DNA of 64,000 bases, taken from positions 1 through 64,000 of the forward strand of contig WHVA01000047.1 of assembly GCA_015179125.1 (NCBI GenBank), read 5' to 3'. Both the position numbers and the translations under genes were made by a program. This DNA is from Gautieria morchelliformis (taxonomy: Eukaryota > Basidiomycota > Agaricomycetes > Gomphales > Gomphaceae). Position 1 is the stretch's first letter; each line of letters begins with the position of its first letter. Below are positions 10,780 to 22,400 of this stretch, piece by piece. The notes under the pieces are model-generated. The model searched no databases. It had not been told where the DNA came from and saw only the letters and a program-made list of their open reading frames with translations.

Positions 10780-13700
10780 TCGAACTGAAACCAAACCAGC
10801 CATGCCAAAAACCCAACCCATCGCTCCAGTTGCTAATGCAAACCTTCCAGTCCCTCCATATGTCCGTACTGCTGACCTCCGCCGATGCACCAAAGTACCT
10901 CTCAAGGTCCACTCCATTGACACAGGGCATCCACTTGCAATTGACTCCCTCCTTGACAGTGGTGCTACAGGGATGTTCATCGATGTGGAGTTTGTAAGGG
11001 AACACAGACTTCGGACCCGTCCCCTACCCCGTGCCATCCCCGTATACAATATTGATGGTACCCCAAATGAGGCTGGCTCAATCAAGGAAGAAGTTGACCT
11101 CATTTGCACCTTTGGGGATCATACGGAACGTGCCACATTCTCCGTCACGAGCCTTGGACGACTTGCCATCATTCTTGGTCACACATGGCTTGTTGAACAC
11201 AACCCAGAAGTTGACTGGCGTACAGGAGATGTGAAGATGACACGCTGTCCCAAGTCATGTGGGGGCAGACCTGTTGTCAGAGGGCCCACAGTCGAAACTG
11301 TTCCAGAAGAGAGTGTAGATCAAGAGGAGGTTCCCATACAGCACACCCGCTCCCTATTTGAGGAAGGAGACAGGACCTTTGTCATCTTTGTGAATGAGAG
11401 TCCTGAAATGATTGGCGCAGGCTGGACTGTCTCCCAACAGCTTGCTGAACGGGCCAGCAAGTCTTCACCAGTCAGATCCTTCGAGGACCTTGTCCCCAAA
11501 CCATACCAGGAGTTCAAGGATGTGTTTTCTAAGGAGTCATTTGACCAACTGCCTCCTCGAAAGCCCTGGGACCATGCAATTGAGCTCACTCCAGGTGCAC
11601 AACCCTTCAGCACAAAGGTTTACCCAATGTCACTGGTTGAGCAAAGGGAACTGGATAACTTCCTTGAGGAGAACCTGAAGAGCCATCGTATCCGTCCTTC
11701 CAAGTCACCTATGGCATCTCCAGTCTTCTTTGTGAAGAAAAAGGACGGCAGTCTTAGATTTGTGCAAGACTACTGGAAGCTCAATGATATAACAATCAAG
11801 AATGCCTATCCTTTGCCCCTTGTTCCAGACATCATGAATAAGATTGCTGCTGGAAGGGCTAAATACTTCACAAAGCTTGACATTCGCTGGGGATATAATA
11901 ATGTACGCATAAAAGAGGGAGATGAGTGGAAGGCAGCCTTTCGGACAAATAGGGGCCTGTATGAACCTCTAGTCATGTTCTTTGGACTCACGAACAGCCC
12001 AGCAACCTTCCAGACAATGATGAATGACATCTTCAAGAGTCTCATCGATGAAGGGGTTGTGGTGGTGTTCATGGACGACATTCTCATCTTCACAGAGTCG
12101 CTTGAAGAACATCGTAGGATTGTACGACGTGTCCTTGAAATCCTCCGGGCCAACAACCTGTACCTCAAACCTGAAAAATGCCTATTTGAGCAACTAGAGG
12201 TGGAGTATCTCGGCCTCATCCTCTCTCAAGGACAGGTTGCCATGGACCCAGTCAAGGTTGCAGGGGTGCGGGACTGGCCAATACCACGTAACGTCACTGA
12301 AGTCAAATCATTCCTTGGTTTCATCAACTTCTACCGTAGATTTGTGGAAGACTTCTCACACATTGCAAAGCCCCTCAACCAGTTGACAAAACAGGATGCC
12401 CAATGGTCTTGGGATCCAAATGGCCCAGAGCAAGCGTCCTTTGACAAGCTCAAACTCCTCATCACCTCAACACCGATCCTTGTCCTCCCTGATCAAGACA
12501 AACATTTCCGTCTTGAAACAGATGCATCAGCCTATGCCACAGGAGCAGTACTGTCCCAGCTATGTGATGATGGCAAATGGCGGCCTGTGGGGTTTGTCTC
12601 CAAAAGCCTCAATGATGCTGAACGCAACTATGCCATCCATGACAAGGAGCTTCTTTCTGTGATTCGGGGATTAGAGGAATGGCGCCACATCTTAGAGGGA
12701 ACAAAGCACAAGATTGAGATTCTCAATGACCATCAGAATCTCACCTACTTCTGCACTGCACAAAACCTGAACCGTCGTCAAGCACGCTGGTCACTCTACC
12801 TCTCTCGCTTTGATTTTGAGCTGATCCATCGTCCTGGTCGTCATTCAGCCAAGCCTGATGCACTCTCACGACGCGTGGATCATAAGCGGGGGGAGGAAGA
12901 CAACCAAAATCAAGTCTTACTTACCCCTCACTTGTTCCACATCAAGGCAAATCCCCCAGAGGCTGGTGCGCAGTTAGTCCCAGGTGAAGGTGATGCTTTC
13001 CTCAATCGAGTAAGGAACTGTGTAGACCGGGATGACAAGGTTGTCAAGGCTCTCAAAGAACTGGGCTCCTCTGGCAATTTACGAGGAGAAGAGTGGTCTG
13101 AACAGGATGGGCTTGTCCTCTATCACAACAAAGTGTACGTGCCGCTTGATGCAAAACTACGACATGACATAGTGAAAGCGCACCATGACATGCCTCTCAC
13201 CGGTCACCCTGGTCATTGGAGAACCACTGAACTAGTTGCTCGGAGTTACTGGTGGCCTGGGATGGGACGTTACATTGCAAAATACGTGAAGGCCTGTGAC
13301 CTGTGCAACCGGACAAAAACGTTCCCTGCTTCTCCCATTGGCAAGCTTCTACCAAACCGTATCCCAGACCATAGATGGCAGGTTATGTCTGTTGACTTGA
13401 TTGTAGAACTGCCTACCAGTCATGGCTATGATGCTCTCCTTGTTGTTGTCGATCGCCTCTCAAAGCGTGCACATGTCATTCCCACCACTTCAGATGTAAC
13501 TTCAGTGGGAGTTGCCCGACTCTTCCGTGATCATGTTTGGAAACTTCATGGGCTCCCTGAAGAAATCATCAGTGATCGAGGCACACAGTTCATCTCCCAG
13601 TTCATGCGTGAACTGAACAAACTTCTTGGTGTCAAAGTCGCCGCCTCTACTGCTTATCACCCCCAAACTGATGTACAGACTGAAAGGGTTAATCAGGAGA

Positions 13701-14581
13701 TTGAGCAATACCTTCGACTATTCATCAACCAGCGTCAGGATGATTGGTTCGAATGGATATCCTTGGCCGAGTTTGCCTATAACAACCGAATCCATGCCTC
13801 AACCCAGACTACACCCTTCATGTTGGACAGTGGCCAACATCCAAGGCTGGGACTGGAACCAGTCCGGGAAACTCGACTCGAGGCCCTGGATGAGTTCACA
13901 ACGCGGATGGAAGCGGCCACGAGAGAAGCTCGTTCAGCCCTGTCCAAGGCAGCAGAGGACATGGCACGCTTCTATGACGTGCACCATAAAGCAGCCCCAG
14001 TTTATAAGCTTGGTGACAAGGTCTGGCTCAATGCACAAAACATCACAACCACTCGCCCAATGAAGAAGCTAGACCACAAGTGGCTAGGTCCCTACACGGT
14101 TAATAAGGTGGTCTCACGAAATGCCTATGGTCTAAATCTTCCTGCATCCTTTGGTCGCACACATCCAGTGTTCTCTGTCGTCCTGCTTTGGCCATATGAA
14201 GATGACCCAATTCTTGAACGTCATGCCCCTCCACCACCCCCCCCTGTCATACGGGATGGAGCCGAAGAATATGAAGTTGAAAGGATTCTAGACAGCAGGA
14301 TGTTCCGTGGAAGGTTGGAGTATCTCGTGCGCTGGAAGGGCTATGGAGCTGCCGACGATCTCTGGCTACCAGCAAAAGATGTCTCTAGGGCAAAGCGACT
14401 CATTAAGGAATTTCACCGGCAGAACCCAGAGGCACCTCAGCGTATCTCAGCAGCCACATACATGTCCCTCCCTTTCCAGAGATTTCAGAACTTCACAGAA
14501 CCTTCCAGGCAAACTCTCTTCGACTGGACAGCAGGCAGGGCTTCTACTCATAATGTCAAGGGTCCAGGACCCCAAAGATAA
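10550..14581 (+). CDS. Gypsy copy 1 Pol: protease-RT-RNase H-integrase-chromodomain
   Basis: Open for up to 1343 codons; the true N-terminus depends on how the Gag-Pol frame change is made. The order is: aspartic protease (LLDSGATGMFID, about residues 132-143), reverse transcriptase with FMDDILIF (about 505), RNase H (LETDASAYATG), integrase zinc-binding region (HHDMPLTGHPGHW ... CDLCNRTK) and D,D,E core (SVDLIVELP, ISDRGTQF), then a C-terminal chromodomain ([16 protein letters not shown]). Chromodomains of this type are known to direct integration to particular chromatin. The frame looks continuous. Confidence 0.93.
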   Translation: MSLIALLLPDHSTLLLWLLLPQHHPVTRHLWTLTHPAAAPKHEPATTVRDLVTFHHTVETCTIGITGDMMHPSPIPDRTETKPAMPKTQPIAPVANANLPVPPYVRTADLRRCTKVPLKVHSIDTGHPLAIDSLLDSGATGMFIDVEFVREHRLRTRPLPRAIPVYNIDGTPNEAGSIKEEVDLICTFGDHTERATFSVTSLGRLAIILGHTWLVEHNPEVDWRTGDVKMTRCPKSCGGRPVVRGPTVETVPEESVDQEEVPIQHTRSLFEEGDRTFVIFVNESPEMIGAGWTVSQQLAERASKSSPVRSFEDLVPKPYQEFKDVFSKESFDQLPPRKPWDHAIELTPGAQPFSTKVYPMSLVEQRELDNFLEENLKSHRIRPSKSPMASPVFFVKKKDGSLRFVQDYWKLNDITIKNAYPLPLVPDIMNKIAAGRAKYFTKLDIRWGYNNVRIKEGDEWKAAFRTNRGLYEPLVMFFGLTNSPATFQTMMNDIFKSLIDEGVVVVFMDDILIFTESLEEHRRIVRRVLEILRANNLYLKPEKCLFEQLEVEYLGLILSQGQVAMDPVKVAGVRDWPIPRNVTEVKSFLGFINFYRRFVEDFSHIAKPLNQLTKQDAQWSWDPNGPEQASFDKLKLLITSTPILVLPDQDKHFRLETDASAYATGAVLSQLCDDGKWRPVGFVSKSLNDAERNYAIHDKELLSVIRGLEEWRHILEGTKHKIEILNDHQNLTYFCTAQNLNRRQARWSLYLSRFDFELIHRPGRHSAKPDALSRRVDHKRGEEDNQNQVLLTPHLFHIKANPPEAGAQLVPGEGDAFLNRVRNCVDRDDKVVKALKELGSSGNLRGEEWSEQDGLVLYHNKVYVPLDAKLRHDIVKAHHDMPLTGHPGHWRTTELVARSYWWPGMGRYIAKYVKACDLCNRTKTFPASPIGKLLPNRIPDHRWQVMSVDLIVELPTSHGYDALLVVVDRLSKRAHVIPTTSDVTSVGVARLFRDHVWKLHGLPEEIISDRGTQFISQFMRELNKLLGVKVAASTAYHPQTDVQTERVNQEIEQYLRLFINQRQDDWFEWISLAEFAYNNRIHASTQTTPFMLDSGQHPRLGLEPVRETRLEALDEFTTRMEAATREARSALSKAAEDMARFYDVHHKAAPVYKLGDKVWLNAQNITTTRPMKKLDHKWLGPYTVNKVVSRNAYGLNLPASFGRTHPVFSVVLLWPYEDDPILERHAPPPPPPVIRDGAEEYEVERILDSRMFRGRLEYLVRWKGYGAADDLWLPAKDVSRAKRLIKEFHRQNPEAPQRISAATYMSLPFQRFQNFTEPSRQTLFDWTAGRASTHNVKGPGPQR

Positions 14582-14687
14582 GCGATATCGGCCTCCGCCT
14601 AACCAATTCATTCCGATAAGCTATATATCCCCTCTCCACCTGTGACCGCTCGCTTCCACTGCATCGACCCCACCACATCCATCAACC

Positions 14688-15284
14688 ATGTCCTCGCCCG
14701 CTATTGAGCTTGTTGCCCTCCCCAGCTTCACCCAAAACCTCTCTGACCTGCCAAACATGTCACGTGTCGATCCCACCCTCCTGCACTTCTCCGGCTTCTC
14801 GTCATCCAGAGCAGCCAGTGAAGCCAAGCTACAAAGGATGCTTGACTGCCGTGATCTCGACGTCGCATGGTCTTCAAAGTGGTCCGTCAGCTCTGAGGAC
14901 CTCACACCAGCGAACAGTCAGGCGCCCACTCGCCCTGCACTCGCATTCCTCAGACCCCGACACAGACGAGAGAACACGTACTACATCAGCGACCCTGTCT
15001 TCCTCAACGATGGAACCCCCCCGTGTGGAACCCCCTACACTTTCGAAGGCTGGGTGGGGCGACGTTTCCGTAACATGGCAGGAGAGCGAATATGTCGAGC
15101 AAGGTTCCGAGGGCCGCACTTGCCCATGGACCCCAATCCCCCTGAGCTCATCATTGACCTGCGTTACCAGGAAGGGAAGGGTCAGGAGAGATGGTGGTCC
15201 CACCTGTGGCATACTTGGAAACGATGTCTCAGTGGATGTTGGGGGCTAGGTGGCAGCTGTGCTTGTCGGGACGACAAGCATTGA
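14688..15284 (+). CDS. Third reading frame of the gypsy element, unknown function
   Basis: A 198-codon frame follows pol and ends just before the polypurine tract and 3' LTR. It starts MSSPAIELVALPSF and has a basic/aromatic C-terminal half (GWVGRRFRNMAGE, ARFRGPHLPMDP, RWWSHLWHTWKR). I see no signal peptide, membrane segment or envelope feature, and recognise no family. The same frame occurs at the matching place in copy 2, so it belongs to the element and is not a chance opening. An upstream short non-coding stretch separates it from pol. How it is expressed (splicing or reinitiation) is unknown. Confidence 0.6.
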   Translation: MSSPAIELVALPSFTQNLSDLPNMSRVDPTLLHFSGFSSSRAASEAKLQRMLDCRDLDVAWSSKWSVSSEDLTPANSQAPTRPALAFLRPRHRRENTYYISDPVFLNDGTPPCGTPYTFEGWVGRRFRNMAGERICRARFRGPHLPMDPNPPELIIDLRYQEGKGQERWWSHLWHTWKRCLSGCWGLGGSCACRDDKH

Positions 15285-15295
15285 GAGGGGGGTGA

Positions 15296-15657
15296 TGTCA
15301 GGGTTCACGCGTTTCCTTCCACAAGTTTCTACTTCCTTCCATGAGTTTCCGTCACCTTCTGTCACATGTCACTTTCCGTCACATGTCACTTTCCGTCACT
15401 TTCCGTAACCTTCTACAAGTTTCCATCTCCCCTATTATGTAAGCCTTGCCAGCGCTATAAGACTGTAGCCCGTGTGGTGGCGTTTCCTCAGCTTGATCTC
15501 TGAGGATACCCACTACACAGGCAAGTCCCCATGTATCTATCGCTGGTAGAGTTATAAACTGAGGATACCCACTACACAGTTGGTCATTGTCCTAGTATCG
15601 GCTCTTATCTCCTTGAGTATCTTTGGTTGTGGCTTCGTCATTAGTGTTGCCCTCACA
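15296..15657 (+). repeat. 3' LTR of gypsy copy 1
   Basis: 362 bp. It matches the 5' LTR except for about one substitution and one additional 17-bp unit (acatgtcactttccgtc). Followed by CTGAC. Confidence 0.93.
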
Positions 15658-15662
15658 CTGAC

Positions 15663-16556
15663 GGGGAATGCAGGTGCCTGGTATGCATGGCTATGGACAC
15701 CCCAAAGGTACCCATTGCATCACTCCTGACAGCACTGCTCAGATTGAGCTCCAAGTTCACCCATGGCAGCATCTGCCCATCATTGACACTTCATCCATGC
15801 TTGACCCACCGGTGAATAGTTGAGTTACCTTGCACACTAAGTCTCATACTGCTTCAGCTGCTCCCGTATCTACAACTTGCCCACATGGACCAAAGTTCCA
15901 TTCCCAGCATCCACCCTATGTGAGAAGATCTCCACCCATCTCTAATTGCATGATTTCCTTTTCCATTCCATCAATGTCCAAGTCTGTCAGGGGAACCCCA
16001 ATCACACACTGATTTATCGGGATATGCATTATCGTGGGGTGCATTATCATGATGTCCATTATCGCTGATGGTGCATTATCGCCATATGCATTATCGCCAT
16101 ATGCATTATTGCCGCTGGCACATTACCATGGCATGCACATTATTGCAGTGTATTATTGGTGGCCCCTGAGCTTCTCCTATCCTCTGGCATCCTTCTGTCT
16201 TGTGTTCCATATGTACAATATGCCAGAAGTTATATTACTATGATAGCAGGAGATGCAATATCTGTGTCAATGAGTATTTGCCATGGGAAACTTATGGGAC
16301 CTCTCTGCACTGCATCCATGAAGTCCCATGCTCAAACCAGCTGACATCAACCTTTGTGGACCCCTTCCCAATGAAAGCGGTATTTGCTGGCGACCACAAA
16401 CCTAACCTAACTGAGACCAGTGTGGGACCCAGAATAAAAGTTCAGTGGGAAAGTTGAGTAACCAGCCATTTGATAGCCGTGAGTCAAGTCGAAACCCAGG
16501 CCCTGTAGCTGTACAAAGGATATTAAGAGATGTGTTCAGACAAATAAAGATGACAG
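15663..16556. other. Intergenic with a degenerate gcattatcgcc repeat
   Basis: No supportable gene. Between about 16022 and 16155 there are seven or eight imperfect copies of a 15-20-bp word (catatgcattatcgc). Confidence 0.5.
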
Positions 16557-18043
16557 CTAATGACTAGCCTGACCTGTGAATGGTGCTGCAATGAGCGCCC
16601 CTGTGTCTGCATTCCACACATGGATCGTGTTGTCATCAGACCCGGAGACAATGCACTTGCCTTTGTGCGAGAACGCCACCAAGTTGACCCACTTGGTGTG
16701 GCCTTCGAATGATGCTGAAACTCTGGTGTCTGCATTCCACACACGGATCGTCTTGTCACCAGAGCCGGAGACAATGCACTTGCCGTCGTCCGAGAATGCC
16801 ACCGACATGACAATGTAGGTATGGCCTTCAAATGGTGCCAAAATGGCCTCCCGGTGCCTGCATTCCACACACGGATCATGTTGTCACCAGATCCGGAGAC
16901 GATGCACTTGCCGTCGTCCGAGAATGCCACCGACGTGACCCAGGTGGTGTGGCCTTCGCATGATGCTGAAACTCTGGTGTCTGCATTCTACACACGGATC
17001 GTCTTGTCACCAGAGCTGGAGACAATGCACTTGCCATCATCCGAGAATGCCACCGACGTGACACAGTCAGTGCGGCTGAAATGGCCACCCCGGTGTCTGC
17101 ATTCCACACATGGATCGTCTTGTCACCAGACCTGGAGACGATGCGCTTGCCATCATGCAAGAATGCCACCGACATGACGATGCCGGTGTGGCCCTGGAAT
17201 GGTGCTGAAGTGGCCTCCCCGGTGTCTGCATTCCACACACGGATCGTTGTCATACTGACAAGTATCTATGATGGGACCTTGGAGCTAACGTCTAATTGAG
17301 CTAACTACCTGGGAGAAATAATCCATGCACCAGTAGCAGTGCCTGCCCTGGAAAGCAGGCACCTGGGCCCTGGTCAGAAGAAATATTGCTATGGCACTAA
17401 TAGTGCCATACAGGGACATCGGACACGATGGAAATTACAGTATACAGTCCTATCTATGGACGTACTGAATAGCTACCTCGGGAGAGAAGTACAGAGATGG
17501 CAAATGCCTTGCCAAGGCTGCTGTAGGCACACAGCACAGGACACACCAAGACATTTTCAATAGCTGGCCACACCTCTAGTTTCCCTGTCTCTATCCGGAG
17601 TAGTCTTGGAAAGTCTGGGAGGCATGTCTGTGACACTATGGAACTTTCAGGTGCAAATGGGAGCACCGACACATAGAGATGAGGAGTGCTCTCCGAGATT
17701 ACACTCCAGAAAGTAGCAACAAACTTGCGGGTATCCCATACGAATGCTGTAGTGTCATTATCCTGAAGTTCATCAGACTCATAAAGGTGGTGGTGCGAAC
17801 ATGGTCCGCCCAAAAACGGCAGGAGTAGGAAAGTTGCGAGGATATATACCTCTTGGTCCATGTCTCCAAGTCCACAACATCGTCATTGCACAGATGCAAA
17901 GTTTCAAGCTGACATATGTTGAAACAAAGCTTATCTTTCATCACACGCAAGCATGAGAGTGCAAGGCGGACATGGTGGAAAGATGTATCGATGTAGTATG
18001 CTTTACTCGAGTTGCAATCTGTCAAGAAGTCACAAAATGACAT
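16557..18043 (-). pseudogene. NLR-type WD40 protein remnant (linker plus WD40 repeats)
   Basis: Read on the minus strand, 18043-17700 encodes the region that follows the NACHT ATPase in basidiomycete NLR proteins (FNICQLETLHL, LSYSCRFWADH). 17800-17540 encodes the linker motif (SVISESTPHLYVSVLPF ... EVWPAIENVL). 17253-16557 holds about six WD40 units of about 126 bp, each with the pattern [28 protein letters not shown]. The units sit in shifting frames, so the gene is broken at several places. No NACHT ATPase core is present and the 5' side abuts a retroelement relic near 18060. A functional protein of this type would be a cytoplasmic NTPase sensor of the STAND class. The three most 3' units are very similar to one another. 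Confidence 0.75.
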
Positions 18044-18069
18044 CTGCAGCAGACTGATTGTGCCAGATT

Positions 18070-19400
18070 CTTGAGAGCCAAAGGATCAGGCTGATCCTCT
18101 GGCACAATTAAAGCAATACTGCTTTCCGTTGGGGGCGACAAGGGTATGCCTGCTCCTCGCATTGCTGGCGATGCTCGCGACCGGCCGACCATGGTTGGTT
18201 GTGGATGATTTGCAGTCTGCAGGGAGGTGTCCGGCGGTCCCGCATCGAAAGCAGCAGGCTCAGGACTTCTTTCCCATTGGTGGAGGAGAGAATTCGCAAG
18301 AGAAGGGCCGTTTTCCCTGCAGGGAGGGAGGTCGAACAGTGCGTGGTCCAGCGACTGGCATGGTGGCTATCAGTGTCAGCGCTGTCACATCTCAGATCAT
18401 GCACCGGGTTCAGCGCTGCTAGCTCCCGCTGCTGGATGTTGTATTCCATTGTGACGTCCCAGCTGTGGGACTGCCCTAGGTCCATCACCAGCCTGTGGTG
18501 AGAGGCGAGGGCATCTGCTCTCGCATCGCCATGGTGGAACCTGGTCCTATTCTCGGCCGCTTTGGCCACCGCGTACCATTCTATTGTTGAAATGGTCCTC
18601 TCCTTCCGGCAGTCCAGGCCTTTGGCAGACATGCCCCCTTGCACGTTTATGACGAAGTCCTCCTCCTCTGCTCGCTTTGAGCCTGGCAGCTAGCGAGAAG
18701 GAGGTATATGGGACATAATGAAAGGCCCTGAAGGTGTTGTATGCCTTCTGTGGCATGGCTGGTGCAGGGTTATCAGTCAGCATGTGGCAGAGCGCGGCCC
18801 GCCAGGTGCCGCGGCGGTGGAAGAGCACAGAAAAAAAAGAAGAACAAAAGGGGGGAACAAAAAGAAGCAACGGGTGGGGGTGTCTCTGTGCGGGCGTGCC
18901 CTGCCGCTCCACCCTGGGCCACGTGTGAGCCTATCGCTCAGCTGGCTGGCGTGGCTGTCAGCGGGTGCCGACCACACACGAGCCTATCACTCGGCTGGCG
19001 GGTGTGGAGGAGGACCTGTTGGGGTTGTTGTAGCTGCTGCGGCTGCTGCGGTGGTTGTTGCTGCTGCTGCGGCTGATGCTGGGGTCCTGCGGCTGCTATT
19101 TGGGCTCTGAGCTGCCTGATCTCCTTCTCTTGCTCCCTCAGCCTGGCTGCCATTTCATGACCGCTGGTCGTTGCACTCTGCGGATTGTGGACGTTTGCTG
19201 TGTGCGGCTCCCTGCTTCTGGCGGGTGCGGGGGGCCTGGATGCAGCCTGTTCCTGTCGCTGGTGTGTTGGTTGACGTCCGATGCCACCGTTGGGTGACTT
19301 GCTCCGCTCGGCGCGCTGGCCTTGCTGTGCCTGGGACAGCGGGGCGGTGATGTTTAGTCCTAGGTGCTCGTGGGTCATCGTTCTGCTATGAGTTGTGCTA
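18070..19400 (-). mobile_element. Retroelement gag-like relic (zinc knuckle), possibly DIRS-type
   Basis: The minus strand carries a gag-like protein: an N-terminal MTHEHLGLNITAPL region, a predicted coiled coil (EKEIRQLRAQIAAA), a poly-Gln/Pro run (about 19010-19080), a conserved middle (WDVTMEYNIQQRELAALNP) and a CCHC zinc knuckle (CFRCGTAGHLPADC, about 18200-18250). A conserved ARSRHTLVAPNGKQYCFN tail ends near 18110. I have seen this layout in gag-like ORFs of Agaricomycete retroelements; the DIRS assignment is a guess. The copy is a fossil with about three breaks, and no polymerase is attached. Confidence 0.5.
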
Positions 19401-22400
19401 TGTAGAGTTAAACAGAAAATTAAGGAGCGGTGCTCGAGCGAAAGGGGGTAGATGGGGTTTCTTGACTGAGTGGGTGGTGCGGAGAGGAAGAAAATGGTCG
19501 GGATCAGCTGGATGCTTGGTGCCAACACCCACCGGCACCTCTCTCATGTATTGTACTCACCTCCGGTGGTCTGAAGCACACTATTGTGGAGTGTTACCAG
19601 GAGCGTGGTGAGACACTGGAGATGGTGAGTGCGAAAAGAGAATTAGCCAAGTGGTCGAGAGCGTGATCTGGACATGACTTTTCCATCTTAATTGTATTTG
19701 CTTGTATAACAGAGGTATTGAGGGGTTGTATCGATAAAATATGTTCGAAACTTGTAGGTAGCACGTCACACCAAGAAGCTCAAACCCTTTAATTGCATGC
19801 ATGCACTGATAGCTGAAGCTCGTCTAGCTGTACAATCTACATGCGTTCATCCTTACAGTAAGGCCGTATACACTTCACAATATGTCATCAACTATCCAAT
19901 CCAGTTGAGAATTGGCACAAACATCAGTCGAGTGCGGTATTCAATATACATCTTGCATGAAGTCTATATGATACATAATACCTGTCGAGTTATGGGGATG
20001 AGTGGAATTAAGAGGTCCTAGGAGGCCATAAGTGTGGGCAAGGGCTCGAATTGGATGATGGTGATGCACATGTATTAATGGCATCAAGCGGGAGAAGGTC
20101 ATCCATACAAGACGAGTGACTGAGTCGATCAGGATCTAAGCACTACATTCTTATTTGGCGTGTTCTGCTGTGTTGTCGTGTCGTATGTGACTGGTGGACG
20201 TGCTGGTTGGCTGTTGTGTTCGATCAATCATCCATCTCAGTCTGTCCTATCGTATATTGCCCAGTGTATCTCACATCCATAAATTATCATCCACATCCGT
20301 ATGCACCGCGTCCAGTGGTCATGCGGTGCGGTCTCACATGGTCCGACACTGATCTCCCAAGGAAAACCGGCCGCCGTCCGTATACTGTAGTATTATGACC
20401 ATTTGCTCATGTCAAGCATCACCGAGCCATTTTGGCCTGTCATCAATTCATCACGTGTCACGGCTGGGGTTGGGGTTGGGCCATCATGCATCACGCGGCG
20501 GCAGAAGCAAGGTTGGTGGCCGAAATATTTCAGGTTTGAGCCAATTCAGCATCAAGCTACCCATTAAACCATTGCGCCTACGAAACCGGCGCTTCACACT
20601 AGAAGGTCGTGAGCAAATGGTCATAATACTTACTACAGTATCACCACATTTTCCTCAAAAAAAAATAAACAAGTCGCAAGCCCAGGTTTCAGGTCCGCCC
20701 TCAGAAGGTGATAATCTCGGGTTACATAAGTATGGGCACCACACACTTCCTACTGAAACTGGCAGGCGGTGGTTCCGAGCCACCTTCTCTGTCCCTTGTC
20801 GAGCTCGGACATGCACATGACCTACAAACACGCCCGCTACTCCTGCGTCTAAGGTCCATGCCCCCTTCTGGTCTCAAGGCGTGGTTCTTCATCCTGGAAG
20901 ATCAGGCCCACAGTCGGACACACCGGGAGCATCATTATGAGTCCATGTCCATGGGCGGGAGAAGACACTGTCAGTGGGAGATGTGAAGCCTGGGAGGGGA
21001 GACTGATAGTGTTGTGTGGAATGACGTTTAATGTAGTAGGGGGGTTAAGATTGTGCCCGTGTCCGTGTCTATGCAGTGCTGCTCATCGTAAATACTGTCG
21101 AGTCAGGCGTCGGTATGCATGTTTGTCCTAGCTTGGTGGGTGCGAGTGGCCCGCCTTTGCCAACATCCTGACGTGACCCCCCACACGACGAAACCTCTCT
21201 TCGCTCAGAACCACCAGCCGATAACACAAGGCAAAAAAACCACTATGAAATTCGATGGAAATGTCCTGTGTATCTGGATAATGTCGTTTATATTTGACTG
21301 TGTATCCAACCAGATCAGCTTGTTACCATCACCTGTTACCATGCAGGGTGTTCCAAGGGAGGATGTTTATAACTGTCATATATGTGTATATATAGCTTAG
21401 CTAATCTATATTTCATAAAATATATCACAATTGAGACAGTTGCCAGCACCTGTAAGGCATGGTTAACCCTGTCCCTAAAGTTCTTTCTCATAGTCTGCAG
21501 TTCCCCCAGGAAAGGGTGTATACCCTATTGTCTAAACATCAATAGTTACATATCTTTGTACTATACATGCATATTATTTTAAACATACCTTCTAATCAGA
21601 TCTCTCAACCATATATAATAATATAGTACAGGTATTGTCCATACTTGCTTCTATCTTCTGTGATTGTACATCTAACATGTTCCATATATACTTCAAACAT
21701 GTACTCATATGGTCCATACTTGCCTCTACATTCTATCATCATACATCTAAAAATTTGGCTATATATGTTTAACATATAGTCATCCAAATCCTATCTGAAA
21801 TTTCTCTGTTATTTCAATACACACCATGCTTTAGCACATACAACCATATTTTTAAAATATCAGAACATTCAAAAAAATTTGGGATGTCCGCAATATACAA
21901 GTTGCTCAAAATAATGGACTATGAATTTGGTTAGGGTAGATATTTTAAAAGATATCTAATATATCCTAGAAGAATGTACATTGTTGTCAATGTGAACATC
22001 CTCCAAGGGAGAATTTTTTTTCCAATGTAGATCATCAGATGACTGCAAAAGCATGCCAGAGGTCCAGTACGGTCTATTCTCGCTAGGTCGTGTTGTCATC
22101 ATTCTAATATATCATACTAAATTAAAACTGCAGACGCAGAGTAGCTTCCTGAACCACGAGCTCTACATTACCGTCGCTAATACACCGAATGCACAATATC
22201 GCGGCTACCAAGTCGTTGCGCTCCACGTTTAAATACGATGGTCTCTTCATGCGACCTCTTCCCACATAGTACAGGACATGCTGCCAAAAGGATATTCGTC
22301 TCATCGCCATATCCCGCATCACTGACATGAGCTGATACCGCTCCAAGGTCGCTATAGAATTACAGCCAGTTGCACACTCTAGGGATTGAGCTACATCTCT

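Larger units (their letters stand above)
9355..15657 (+). mobile_element. Ty3/gypsy chromovirus LTR retrotransposon, copy 1 (looks whole)
   Basis: Near-identical direct LTRs (TGTCAGGG...CCTCACA) bound gag, pol and a third reading frame. The 5-bp target duplication CTGAC lies at 9350-9354 and 15658-15662. A polypurine tract (gagaggggggtga) abuts the right LTR. Pol order is protease, reverse transcriptase, RNase H, integrase and chromodomain, which places it in the chromovirus branch of Ty3/gypsy. The main frames are open, with no obvious break. The LTRs differ by about one substitution plus one 17-bp repeat unit, so the insertion is very recent. A second copy of the same family lies in inverted orientation at 34832-41201. 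Confidence 0.95.

Noticed and set aside
14874-15212. Antisense frame opposite the third gypsy reading frame
   Set aside because: Mirror-frame opening over a GC-rich coding strand, with no protein features.
19640-19750. tRNA gene candidate (tagccaagtggtcgagagcg and gttcgaaac)
   Set aside because: Boxes are about 100 bp apart, and the acceptor and anticodon stems cannot be paired into a cloverleaf.
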